From: Rhynchospora pubera
Lineage: Eukaryota > Streptophyta > Magnoliopsida > Poales > Cyperaceae
NCBI GenBank assembly: GCA_028095005.1
Contig: CM051461.1
Span: 48,534,812-48,598,811, forward strand
DNA length: 64,000 nucleotides
Direction: 5' to 3'
Shown piece after piece: positions 1-10,303 of this stretch. How positions within the stretch are numbered: the first letter of the stretch is position 1; every line of letters begins with the position of its first letter. The notes under the pieces were generated by a model, which did not search any database, was not told where the DNA came from, and saw nothing but the letters and a program-made list of their open reading frames with translations. The translations under genes were made by a program, and so were the position numbers.

Positions 1-1690
1 GAGTAATAAAATCAGCAAGTTTTCAGCAGAAATTAGCCTGTTTTTCTCTAGTTTTTTCTCTGTTTCTCTAACTTGTAGCAGTCCAGTTTTTGTGTTGTTT
101 GTACCAGCACGAATTTCCTCAATATAATCCAACAGTTTGACGATTCATATAATAAGTTCTTACCTCCTACATATGCACAAAATTATTTAAAAGAAAAAGC
201 AAGGAACGAAACCAACACTGAACCTGGTATAGAAACAAACAAATAGATGATAATAATTGTCTGAAACCAGGAAGTCAGGAACAAAGCATAATAGTTTAAA
301 AAAAAAGGGCAAACAAAAAACAAAAGAAAGTGGCATTTGGCAAGAACAAACAGATACTAGCCAAAGTCAGTCAGTCAAGGTACACTCCTGAATGGTTGTA
401 CCAATCAGTGACAATGATAACAAGATAAGATTTAAGGACCTAATTAAGAGTGAATTTCCAGCTATATCACAATTTTGCTGGACATTAAGATAACAGCTTA
501 TTGAAAAAACGTGAGGAAATAGTATTTCCCTATACATATTGATTTGGTGTTACCGTAGTAGTTTAGAGTATGCCATACTGTCATGTTTTCAATTAGTAAC
601 CAATTTTCTAGGGATTTAAGTTTTAGATCAGAAAGGGAAAAGAGACCACCAAGAGGAGCGATGTTGCCAGTAAGTTGAAAATGTACTCACTGTAATGTCA
701 TAAAGTTTTTCGTTACCAGTCTACATATTTACAGATATAAAATAAGATACAAGCCCCATGGGTTTTTATGTAATTTAATCGGGTCATCATGACACATGAC
801 AGTCGTCTGAGCCTAACACAGATGAATCACCACTAGCACTATACAAAGTATACGGTAATTAAAGTTTCTTCAAAAGTTTCGATGTGATAAGTTTAATGAT
901 TTTATTTAATCTTAAATGGCCTGTAATGGAACAAATGGAATCCATCTATACCTTTCCGAGTCATTTCAATGACTTCCAACCGAAAAATTTGGGTGATACA
1001 GAAAATTGTCCAAAAATTTGAAATTTGAAACTAGTAATATTTTATATTTATCTGTTACAGGCTTACAGCTACTACCCCCAAAAATTTAATTTACAGATGC
1101 ATTCCAGTAATCCAGTTGAATAATAAAAAAGAGTTAAGGCCCACTTTCGCCAATGGGTTTCTTCAATATAACATTATTTTTCCCACTACCATTTAAGAAG
1201 GGTTGGATCTTCTTGTGAATTTAAGAAAATTTTTAACATTCTCTTAATATTTTTATCTATTTAAGAAATATAAATTCACAATAAAAGCTCTGCAAAGATT
1301 TCCAAACGTCCTCGGACGAGAGCCACATCTCAAATCTACTACAACTTGTACTACTACTGCGTAACGAATTTACATGTACAATCACAGTTTCTTTGCTATA
1401 ATGCCATGCACCATGATCAGGAGATGGAAATTTACATCTACGATCACATTTTTTTTTTCCATCCCTAACGCATATTATATAAATTAAAAAAAAAACGCTT
1501 CTCTAAAAATCACATCGTTTTGACTCTGTATATCCAAATTACTCCATGATTAGAAGATGGAAATTGAGGAAGGAATTAGAATCAGAATCGAAATTGGAAA
1601 TCCCTCAATTATCCTAATCGGGAAAGAAGATACGGAAATGCAGGGACAGAGGTAGTAGGGGGCTTGGCCCCACTAAGACTTTAGTTTGTA
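1..1690. other. Intergenic DNA, paralogous receptor-gene 3' flank
   Basis: No gene is visible. About 350-600 and 800-1080 resemble the 3' flanks of the receptor genes: the 800-1080 stretch aligns with 8600-8840 downstream of gene 1 (shared words such as CAGA.GAATCACC and GATACAGAAAATTGTC), and 350-600 resembles 13040-13400 downstream of gene 2. This suggests another copy of the receptor gene just left of the window. The rest is AT-rich with short homopolymers. Confidence 0.5.
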
Positions 1691-1697
1691 TTAAGAG

Positions 1698-2036
1698 TTT
1701 TTTTTTTTTGAAGAAAAAATGGAGATCAGGTCTCCATTTTTTTATTGAAATAAAGTTATAATTACAGCGCTAGCCAGTGGCTAAACAAAGGTTAAAAGTA
1801 AAATAAACAAAAGCCAAAAAAGCTAAGAAAAAGCTAGAAAAAAAGGCGAGAAAAGAAAAACATCAATCAGAGCTACGAGTGAAGCGTTTTCCATTCAACG
1901 AAAATTTGCTCTACCAGTGCGTGAGCTGGGTGAGAAGAGTTAGAGAAGATCATGTTACATCTCTTTCCAAAGACAAAAACAGAGAATTCCCATGATTTCC
2001 CTGTGCATTAGAGGTTTTTTGCTGTCTGTTATGAAT
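1698..2036 (-). mobile_element. LINE 3'-end fragment (5'-truncated)
   Basis: A T-run at 1698-1710 is the poly(A) tail of a minus-strand insertion. Directly inside it is a stem-loop (ATGGAGA...TCTCCAT around 1719-1737), the same layout as the tail of the full LINE at 22.3 kb. No ORF survives. The flanking duplication is ambiguous: the insertion fell into a 71-bp tandem array, so either a short TTAAGAG (1691-1697 / 2037-2043) or a longer apparent repeat could be the target-site duplication. Confidence 0.55.
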
Positions 2037-2040
2037 TTAA

Positions 2041-2164
2041 GAGCTTTTAAATTATATACTATATTTTATTAAAATATAACACTTTGTCACTTCGACTTTA
2101 GTTTGTATTAAGAGCTTCTAAATTATATACTTTATTTTATTAAAATATAACACTTTGTCACTTC
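2041..2164. repeat. 71-bp tandem duplication
   Basis: The segment starting GAGCTTTTAAATTATATAC at 2041 recurs at 2112 with few changes; both copies end in CACTTTGTCACTTC. The 21 bases between the copies also occur at 1677-1697, left of the LINE tail, so the array was probably at least two units long before the LINE insertion split it. Confidence 0.7.
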
Positions 2165-2184
2165 AAGTAAAGAGGTTCGCTAAA

Positions 2185-2514
2185 GTATACTTTGGAGGAT
2201 TGTCCCCGAACACCAGAATAGTTTTCAAAATTTAAAATTCAAACGGTCAATATAAACCATTCAAATTATTATTCATATCAAAATCTTTTAAAAGATCAAA
2301 TTTTATATATTTTTTAAAACTTTTTTGCTATATATTATGATATTTTTTTTAAAAAAAAGCACGATAATTGGAGTATTCGAGACCCTCCAATTTGATAATA
2401 TACAGCAAAATAAATGTAAAATTTTGTCTCTAGATATATTTAGTATGTGAAACAATTTGAACAGTTTGGATTGACCATTTAAATTTTAGATTTTGGAAAA
2501 CGACTCCAGTATAC
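2185..2514. mobile_element. Fold-back MITE-like element
   Basis: Two arms of about 75 bases are inverted copies: GTTTTCAAAATTTAAAATTC at 2221 pairs with the complement of the stretch ending GGAAAAC at 2501. Both outer edges carry GTATAC followed by TGGAG-like sequence. No coding capacity. Superfamily not assignable because no clear target-site duplication was found. Confidence 0.5.
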
Positions 2515-2520
2515 AAGACG

Positions 2521-4027
2521 ATACATACACAAGAGTGTACTATAATCAACCTCCCAAGTAATAACATCCAAATGCAATAGATAGTTCAATCATAATCTAG
2601 TTAAGTTCATTATTTATTCAAACTAATTTAGTTATTATTATTTTCTTCTCTCATATAAAAAGTTAGAAAAAAGAAGTCATAATAAAATATTATATAAACT
2701 TACCTTATATTTTTTTTTCAAAAAAAATTCTCCATTGTTGTATATTATACGATTCATGTTCCGAAATATTTCTACTATAGAGTAAAATAATATTATTTTT
2801 TATTCACGTTTATTTAATTTTAACTTTCGAACTTTAGCTCGCTCTTAAGTCGAAATTCTAGGTCCACCTTGTTGAAATGATAGAGTTGAGTTCACGAAAT
2901 TAATCCCCACAAAATTTTATATTGAATGCTGGGACAGAGTCAAAGAAAAAAAAAATGATGAGAATTGATAGAAATTATCCAATCGATCGTTATTTTTCAA
3001 ATCTTCATATCACTCATCCAATCATAAATTAAGTCTCTCCTATATTCCTTTTGATCAGGTGCTAACACAATCCAAATTGCATTTTCTGAAATTCCAAAGC
3101 ATACCAATTATTATTTTATTATAGGAGAGTCATTTTTCTAGTTGATAAATAAAATAATCATACCAATTAATTCCGCGGATTCGGACTCATTGCGCAACAA
3201 CATTACAAGAATCGGCTGTGATTTGTGAAGGGTTGGAATCTAAAGGCCACGCATTTAATCAGAGCGGTACGTCTGTCTTAAATTTATTAATCAATCTGGA
3301 CCATCCATGCTTCGGTCATAACGCTTCTATCATCTCCTGCGCCTCCTCGTGAATCAATTGCCACCCATGCGGCCATGCCCCATCTCCTGGACCTGAAATT
3401 TCCAGGTACCTTTGTTTTTTTTTTTTTGGTATCGATTTTGAGAGAATTTGCTGTTTTTGTTAGCATTTTCAGCAGCACAGGAGTGATTTTGTTTTTATAT
3501 ATTTGAATTACATTTAAATTTAATAGATTTTTTTTTTTTACGAAAAGGAGGTTTTCTAGAATAATCAGTCAAATTTGGAGACTGATATATACAAGTCATC
3601 TGTTGAAATTTCGTTCTGAGCACAGTTTGTTTCTCGTTTTTGTTTTTTTTTTTTTTCAGGTGGAATCCATAGAAAAAATAAACGTAGAATCTTTGTGAAA
3701 CTTCCACAAAGACCTCATTCTTGTGCACTAGTAACTGTTTATATTAATATAGGAATAATTTAGGTGGAGTAATAATTCCTTAGTTCATTCTGAATGATAT
3801 GAAATGAGATTTTTGTTAATTATAAAACGTTTGACCTAATAGAGTGTACAAGGATGTCAAACCAAAATGCTCAGACTCTTAATCGTGGGGGTTATTATTG
3901 GGATAAAGAAGAAATCAAGTTGTCATCTTTACATTTTACCATCATTAAAACCTGATGAGAGAACAGAATATTGTCTCTCTAATTTGTCAAGGTTTCATGA
4001 AATTTTGCAACAATCATGGAATTTTGT
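2521..4027. other. Intergenic, AT-rich, no gene recognised
   Basis: Several reading frames of 60-77 codons occur on both strands (e.g. 3287-3478, 3495-3728, 3867-4064), but none has a recognisable domain; they are rich in Lys or Phe from homopolymer tracts, as expected by chance in AT-rich DNA. I see no promoter or repeat boundary I can support. Confidence 0.5.
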
Positions 4028-4036
4028 GAATTTTAG

Positions 4037-4439
4037 GAGATGGGCTAAAATCAGCCACGACTGACTGATGAATCTGTCAGATGCGATTATATCTCAACTT
4101 TTAAAGTTTTAATGGCTAATCTGAATCGTTCAATGTGTTCTCCATATTGAAATCTCATTGGAGACAAAATTTTATATTTTTCTGATTTTATTTACTATTT
4201 TTTTAGATTTTTAAAAATCATAATTAGTAAAGGGTCCAAAATTGTTTAGATTAAGAATTTTGTAAAATACCAAACAAATGCCAAAAAATTTCAGAAAAAT
4301 ATAAAATTTTGTCTCCAACGAGATTTCAGTATGAATAACACATTGAATGGTTCGAATCGACTGTTAGAATCTCGAAAATTGAGATTTGATCGTAGCTTAC
4401 GGTCTCATTCGTCAGTCGCGACTGATTTTAGCCTATCTC
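4037..4439. mobile_element. Mutator-type MITE with long inverted arms
   Basis: The element is almost all inverted repeat: the left arm begins GAGATGGGCTAAAATCAG and the right arm ends in its complement, with arms of about 190 bases including a shared ACAAAATTTTATATTTTTCT core. Flanks are GAATTTTAG (4028-4036) and GAAATTTAG (4440-4448), a 9-bp duplication with one mismatch, the size made by Mutator-like transposases. No ORF. Confidence 0.7.
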
Positions 4440-4448
4440 GAAATTTAG

Positions 4449-5755
4449 ATTCCTTAATCAATTTCCTTTTAAATTTATATATTTTGCGATCCATCTTGAT
4501 ATGAAACTGACAATTAACCGATTTGCAGGCTTCAACCATGAGAATTGCAAGTTGTAGTGGACTAAGTTAGACACAAAATCACCTTTACTATATAGTAAGT
4601 ATGACCTTCCCATTACCAACTCTCTGATTTATCCAACTTCATTTCCGTCCTGTCTGTACTTCTATTTTAAATATTTTGTGATGTATGCCAGGCTTGAGTA
4701 GTTGTTAGTCAAGTTTGATCTCAAGCTTGGGCCAGTTAACTTTAGGAAACCATGTGGTTCGGTTGAGTTTGAGTTAGAGTCAGGTTGGGCAGTTTCAGTG
4801 GGTTTGCCAATTAGAGGTGGTAATTGGGATGGGACGGGTCAGGTTGGGTTAGGGTGAATTTGACTTTAAACCATTGTGGGGTTTTTGGGTCAGCTCATGC
4901 TCAAGTCAGGTGGGGATAAGTTCAAGTCAATTTGACTTTTGGAATTTATCAGGCTGGGTCTTTTTGGGATGTTGGTGGGTTGGGACGTTCGTTGGGTATT
5001 CACTTATTAGAGCTCAGTACTGGTAGCTTTAATTGAGATGGCTATGCATAAAAAACAAATGCCTGCACAATTGAGTTCACCACGGTAGTTCAGTGATTGT
5101 CCAGTTAGAACCAATACAATGTTGTAGCAATATTATAGGTTTTGTAACATTCTATTTTTCTGAGATGTCTATGTTATTTTGAGATATTTGTGTGCTTATG
5201 CTAGTTCATGTGTTTTTCCACTAGCTTGTAAGTGCTAAGGGCCTAAGGTTTCTTACAATTGAGATTAGTTATGCATCAGAAATAAGATTTTGCCAAAAAG
5301 CTTTCACGCTTAAGTTCTACCATGCTAACTCAAAAGTTGTTCACCCAGATCAAAAACAGTTGTTCTACCAGCTCTCACAGCTGGTGCATGTATTATTTTG
5401 ATATTAATTTGATCATTCATGAAATATTTCCTGGTTTTCTGAATAGTAGAAGAGTTTTACATGGATGATGATGTTAACAAGAAGATTAGATACGTGGAGG
5501 AAGTGCAGTGGGCACTTGGCAGACACTCTTGTCCAATAGCTTGTGCTGTTTATGGGAAATCTAATTCGGAGATTGAGTTGATAAAGACGGTTTGAATCTC
5601 AGTAGTTCTTCTTTTTGTCTTTTTATTTGGTTATTCTATATTCTCTGCCAGTTGCCACTGTCTTACAAGGACATACAATGAGTTTGGGCATGTGCAAGTG
5701 GCCAAATCTCATTCCGTTGTGTATAACCATGAATAGACGAGACTCTCGACCGAAT
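4449..5755. other. Intergenic with GT-rich low-complexity tract
   Basis: From about 4720 to 5000 the + strand is rich in imperfect GGGTTGGGTCAGG-like words, a low-complexity tract. The remainder holds no repeat boundary I can define, apart from the exon-like piece at 5461-5595. Confidence 0.5.
5461..5595 (+). pseudogene. Orphan exon-like fragment, function unknown
   Basis: An open frame of 44 codons starts with ATG at 5461 and stops at TGA 5593-5595. Its composition is more protein-like than the surrounding AT-rich DNA (acidic start MDDDVNKK, then a mixed segment with two Cys and a Trp). It is preceded by a pyrimidine-poor stretch ending in AATAG that could be a 3' splice site. I do not recognise the family and see no companion exons. 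It could be the remnant of a captured or decayed gene, or chance. Confidence 0.25.
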
Positions 5756-6191
5756 GAACACCATGCATTTTAAATTGACTAACTTCCACGAGGTCTTGAC
5801 TAAATTAAATTCTGTGTGTGATAAAGTATAAACACATTATATTTTGAATTGTGTATGATAAAGTATAAACACATTATATTTTGAATTGACAATCAATTAC
5901 TTTTTGTTTTACTTTTAATGTAAGATTCAATTGACTGCAATCGAAAGAAAAGTCGTACAAAATCAACAACCAATTAGAACTTCATATTCCAGCTGTAATT
6001 CAGATATATTTCTGAGTTACCAAGAGATAATGTGCTGAAGAAATTAAACCAAATTGAGAACCATAACTTTTTTATAAAAAAAAATGCTGAAAAATACAGC
6101 CCTCTATGCCTCTCTTTTTATTTAAACGAAAGTTTTGCAACGGACATGAACCAGAAGAGAAAAGGCACGAAAGGCTAGACTAGAAGTGACC
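5756..6191 (+). promoter_or_regulatory. Gene 1 promoter and leader, duplicated in gene 2
   Basis: This stretch aligns with 9836-10283 upstream of gene 2 (shared TGAACACC.TGCATTTT and AGTATAAACACATTATATTT), so the tandem gene duplication carried the promoter. Gene 1 alone has a 37-bp direct repeat at about 5815-5888 containing ATAAAGTATAAACACATTA. A weak TATA-like TTTTTATTTAAA lies at about 6114-6126. Confidence 0.55.
6146..6178 (+). CDS. Short upstream ORF in gene 1 leader
   Basis: ATG at 6146 opens ten codons (MNQKRKGTKG) and ends at TAG 6176-6178, 13 bases before the main ATG at 6192. The start of this uORF (MNQ) is shared with gene 2. Whether it lies in the transcript is unknown. Confidence 0.3.
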   Translation: MNQKRKGTKG

Positions 6192-8417
6192 ATGAAAGGA
6201 GTGCACCATACGACGGTTACAATGTTCGGCTTGTTGCATTTTCTATTCCTTAGAGCATTACCAGCCATTGCTGGAGATTCTGATCTTCTAATCTCCTTCA
6301 AGAACTCACTTGCAAATCCTAGCTTGCTATCCGACTGGAACCATGCAAAGGGAGTGTGCGACTTTCGAGGGGTAGCATGTAAAGAAGGCTATGTGTCTTC
6401 TTTGACAATTCGTGAGCTGCCACTAGGAGCAGACTTCAGTTCAGTATCAGCTCACATTCTCTCCCTCCCAAACCTAGAAACCTTGTCTCTGCATTCCACT
6501 AATCTCTCTGGATCCATCTCAGCCCCCGCAAAGTGTACCGTGCAGCTCAAAAAGCTGGACCTATCCAGTAATGACCTCAGAGGATCTGTCTCTGATGTGG
6601 CTTCTCTCGCTGTTTCTTGTTCTTCGCTCCAATCACTCAACCTTTCTAATAACTCCATTGGCCAGGCCTTCTATCGTTCATATCCATTTCTTCTCAACCT
6701 CAAGATGCTTGATCTCTCATACAACAAGATTGCAACCAACAAAGACCTCCAGTGGTTGTTCTCTCAGCTTGGATTATTCCAACATCTGGACCTCTCCCAT
6801 AATAATATTCCAGGTACCATGCCACATATTACCAATTGCACCTCTTTGCAACATCTTGACCTGTCTACCAATCAACTATCTGGTCACATTCCATCTGGCA
6901 CATTCTCCAACTGTTTCGATTTATTCTATCTAAATCTTTCATCGAACAATCTATTTGGTGCTGTCCCGTCTGATATAATGGCATGCACGAGTCTCATAGC
7001 ACTCAGCCTCTCTAACAATAATTTTTCCGGTGAAATTCCCATTTTAACCCTGCTATCTATGCGAAGACTAGAACTTTTGGAATTTGCATTCAATAACTTT
7101 AATGGAAGTTTACCCGAATCAATATCAAAACTTACAAGTCTTGAGTTGTTGAACCTTAGTGCAAACAAGTTATCTGGCCATATACCTCATTCTTTATGCA
7201 CCCATGGTGTCTCAAGCCTAAAATGGTTATACTTACAGGATAACTATTTAACAGGGTACGTACCTAACTCACTAAGCAACTGTACAAACTTGGTATCACT
7301 TGATCTGAGCTTAAACTTGCTTTCTGGGTCCATACCTGATTCTCTAGGATCCCTCTCCAACTTAAAGTATCTTATGATGTGGCAAAACAATTTGAACGGT
7401 GAGATACCAGGCAAGCTCTCATCCCTGAGGTCACTTAGAAACCTAGTGTTGGACTATAACAATCTAACAGGGACAATACCTGATGGTTTAGTGAACTGTA
7501 GAAGCCTCAATTGGATTTCTCTTGCAAGCAACCGGCTTACTGGTTCGATACCCAACTGGATTGGTAAGCTAGAAAAACTTGTGATCTTAATACTTAGAAA
7601 TAACTCCTTTACCGGGTTGATACCACCAGAACTTGGTGATTGTAAGGGCCTGGTATATTTACAATTGAGCAGTAACAAACTCAATGGGTCTATACCAGCC
7701 GCTCTAGCAAAACAGTCTGGTAAAATTGTGGTGGATCTTATAGTGCATGGTTGGCCAGTTATCACCTTAGCTTATAGCAATACTACTCAATGTCACCATA
7801 AGATTATCTTATTGGAGTTCAATGGGATCTGATATGACAACTTGATGCGCATGCCAAGTATACGTTACTGTAAATTCTCCCGAATATATAGATATTTTAC
7901 TGGCGATCTTGTTAGAAATAACAAGATGACGATGATATTCCTTGATTTATCATACAACCAACTCACTGGCAACATACCAACTGAGATTTCTACAATGCAA
8001 TCTTTGCAACTCTTGAATCTCGAACACAATCAACTATCAGGACCATTGCCACACAAAATGGGAGGGCTAACTCATTTATTAGTGCTCTATTTGTCGAATA
8101 ATATGTTAGATGGCATGATACCTTCTTCCTTTTCAGGATTGTCCGTATCAGTCATAGATTTGTCAAACAACCGACTCAGTGGTCCCATACCCGAATGGGG
8201 TTCTCTGCCCACATTCCCGGGATATGTATTTGATAATAATTCAGGTCTCTGTGGTTTGCCATTGCCACCTTGTAATGGTGGGTCCCCATCGAAGGAAGAT
8301 GTGCCTCAACCGCCATCAACAAATCATGAATCCTCTCAAGGTAGGTGGATCGCAATAGGATTACTGTTCTCTTTCTTTTTTATTATTGGCTTTGTAATTG
8401 GTCTATTAATAAAATAG
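6192..8417 (+). pseudogene. BRI1-like LRR receptor-like protein 1, one in-frame stop
   Basis: One continuous frame from ATG 6192 to TAG 8415-8417 is broken only by TGA at 7830-7832. The product would have a signal peptide (about residues 1-28, ending AIA), an LRR N-cap with W...C-x-F-RG-x-x-C, about 20 LRRs, a BRI1-type island starting KQSGK, four more LRRs, a C-cap with GLCGLPLPPC, and a transmembrane helix ending three residues before the C-terminus; there is no kinase. The stop replaces a codon that is CGA in gene 3 and CAA in gene 2, within the island. Translation would give a secreted LRR fragment of 546 residues with no membrane anchor. The start at 6192 aligns with the paralogues; the frame extends upstream only to a GTG. 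It may be a pseudogene or may encode a soluble truncated form. Confidence 0.85.
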
Positions 8418-9835
8418 GTCACTGTATATGCTTGATGTAATTATCTGCACGTAACATAATAGGAGTTCCTCAATTTAACTCTGATTCGTATATACATGAT
8501 TAATTTAAATTTCAACTACAAATTTCATACCTGAATTGGTGTTATTTTTCGTCAAAAGGAATGTCTGCATATTTCTTTCTTTATTTCTGTGTTTGGTACC
8601 ATGAAGTTAAACTAACATGAGCCTAAAACAGAGGAATCACCGGGAGACTATGCGATGTATCCGGTAAAAATTCTCCAGAGTTTTTTCCATGTGAAAATTT
8701 CAATAATATTGATCTTAGATGGCCAATATAGGGACAAAAGAATCAATCTATACCTTTCCAAGCAATTTCGAGCTTTGTTTCTCTACTGTGTGTGGGGCTT
8801 TTTAACATAATGGTTTGGGTAATACAGAAAATTGTCAAAATAAATAATAAAATTTTAATAATAAAATTCGTCTATTATGAGCTCAAGAAAGAAACGTTTT
8901 CCTCCAGAAATTAAAGTCGTTCAGTTGCAAAATGTCCAAGTTAATTAAGGCCCAAATATATTTTTGTTACGTACCTTGCATTTCCCAATAATAAATTAGA
9001 TTTTTATAACTTGTAACATGAGATAAAATTACACCAGAGCAAAGGCCTAAAAAGTAAAAGGGACTCCGGTTCTTAAGTAATGAATTGAAAAGTTCCTCTT
9101 TCTGGATTTGGGATCAACAAAAGTATTCAGACCTGTTGGAAAATGCAAATTCAAGAAGTAAGGTGTGATTGGTGAATCATGCATTTCTGTCATGTGACTC
9201 ATGTCGTTGAATAAATGAAAAAATATGATATTTATGAAATGATAAAAAAAATAATAATTGAGCCTGGTACGACTAGAGAAGGACAACTCGACAGGCTATG
9301 TTTTGTTAACTCTTAGGTTGAAGAGGGAACTCATTATTTAACTATCTATTTTATGATGTTTTGTCTGTCTTATGGATATTTTTATCAATAAGTTTATTGA
9401 TGTAATAATGAATAAAGGGAGATAGCGTTGGAGTACTGGTACCTCAAGATTTTGGTGCCAATGCGTCAGGTTTTAGGGTTGATGGATGAGAGAGGATTGT
9501 AATAGACTACTTTTTTCATTATAATGAAAAGAGTGGTGAGCAGCTCATGCTCACTTGTTTCAAAAAAAAAGAAAACTATTGCTTTAATTGTAAGGAAAAT
9601 AATTAAGTTGTGTAATAATTTGTGAAACAATCCCCCCCCCCTCCTCCAAAAAAATAAATAAATAAGTAAAATACACACACACAAAATCCAATTCTTTAAA
9701 TTCGAGCAATTAAGTTGCGGATCTTTACTGTTGGTTCATATAAGAGACAAGCTGCGCTGCTAGTGTCCTCATTCTTTTTTGTGTATCTTTAACTTTCCGA
9801 CAATTGTTTAGTCTTCCTCCACAGAGACTGTTGAC
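8418..9835. other. Intergenic, gene 1 3' flank
   Basis: 8420-8840 is the gene 1 3' flank, similar to 12560-12730 behind gene 2 (CGTCAAAAGG.ATG shared) and to 800-1080. No gene is visible to 9835 apart from the retro-tail at about 9480-9569. A C9 tract sits near 9632. Minus-strand frames at 9047-9286 and 9466-9684 are Phe-rich and unconvincing. Confidence 0.5.
9480..9569 (+). mobile_element. LINE/SINE 3'-tail insertion (candidate)
   Basis: On the + strand a strong stem-loop GTGAGCAGCTCATGCTCAC is followed by TTGTTTC and nine A's. This is the same stem-loop, short pyrimidine linker, poly(A) pattern seen in the minus-strand tails at 1.7, 22.3, 26.6 and 47.7 kb. The 5' limit and a target-site duplication were not found, so the start is approximate. 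Confidence 0.45.
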
Positions 9836-10262
9836 TGACTGAACACCGTGCATTTTTAATTGACTAACTTTCACGAGTCCTGACTAAAATTAACTTCTGT
9901 GTATTATTAAGTATAAACACATTATATTTTGAATTGACAGTCAGATCTTTTTTTGTTTTATTTAACTGGAGGATTCGATTGACAGCAATTGAAAGCAACA
10001 GCGTCGTACCAAATCAACAATTCACCAGTACTTAACACGCCATCAAAAATTTTGTTTGCTTCAAAAAAAAAAAAAAAAAAAACGCCATCAGTAATTATTA
10101 TCTCTCTCAGTTACCAAGACAGAGACTACTGAAGGAAACCAAATTAAGAACCGCAACTTTTTTCATACAATGAGGAATAAAACAGCCCTCTCTCTATATA
10201 TCTGTTTATTAATTTGAAGCTAAACACTGCAACGGATATGAACCAGATGAGGAGAGGCATGC
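9836..10262 (+). promoter_or_regulatory. Gene 2 promoter and leader
   Basis: Homologous to the gene 1 promoter. A TATATA box lies at 10195-10200, 63-68 bases before the first in-frame ATG, in a CT-rich context (CCCTCTCTCTATATA). The stretch contains a 36-bp retro-tail insertion (10046-10081) that is absent from gene 1. Confidence 0.55.
10046..10081 (+). mobile_element. 36-bp retrotransposed tail in gene 2 promoter
   Basis: The insert is a 17-base 3' end (ending TTTGCTTC) plus about 19-20 A's, flanked by the perfect direct repeat ACGCCATCA at 10037-10045 and 10082-10090. The aligned gene 1 promoter runs through without it, giving an empty-site comparison. It looks like an extremely 5'-truncated LINE or SINE product. 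Confidence 0.65.
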
Positions 10263-10303
10263 ATGAGAAGCATACAAGAGACCATGAAAGTAGTGCACCA
10301 TAG
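10238..10303 (+). CDS. Upstream ORF overlapping gene 2 start
   Basis: ATG at 10238 opens 21 codons and ends at TAG 10301-10303, in the +1 frame relative to the receptor. It overlaps both candidate receptor starts (10263 and 10284). The TATA box predicts transcription starting close to 10225-10230, so this ATG may be too near the cap to be used efficiently. If used, it would lower receptor translation. Confidence 0.3.
   Translation: MNQMRRGMHEKHTRDHESSAP

Noticed and set aside
3867..4064. 65-codon + strand frame
   Set aside because: No domain; its end overlaps the Mutator-type MITE; expected by chance.
7454..7765. 103-codon minus-strand frame, with similar ones at 11021-11296 and 11549-11878
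   Set aside because: Antisense shadows of the LRR repeats; they recur because the repeats recur.
7830..7832. Programmed read-through of the gene 1 TGA
   Set aside because: The codon after TGA is TAT, not the CTA context known to favour read-through, and the codon is sense in both paralogues.
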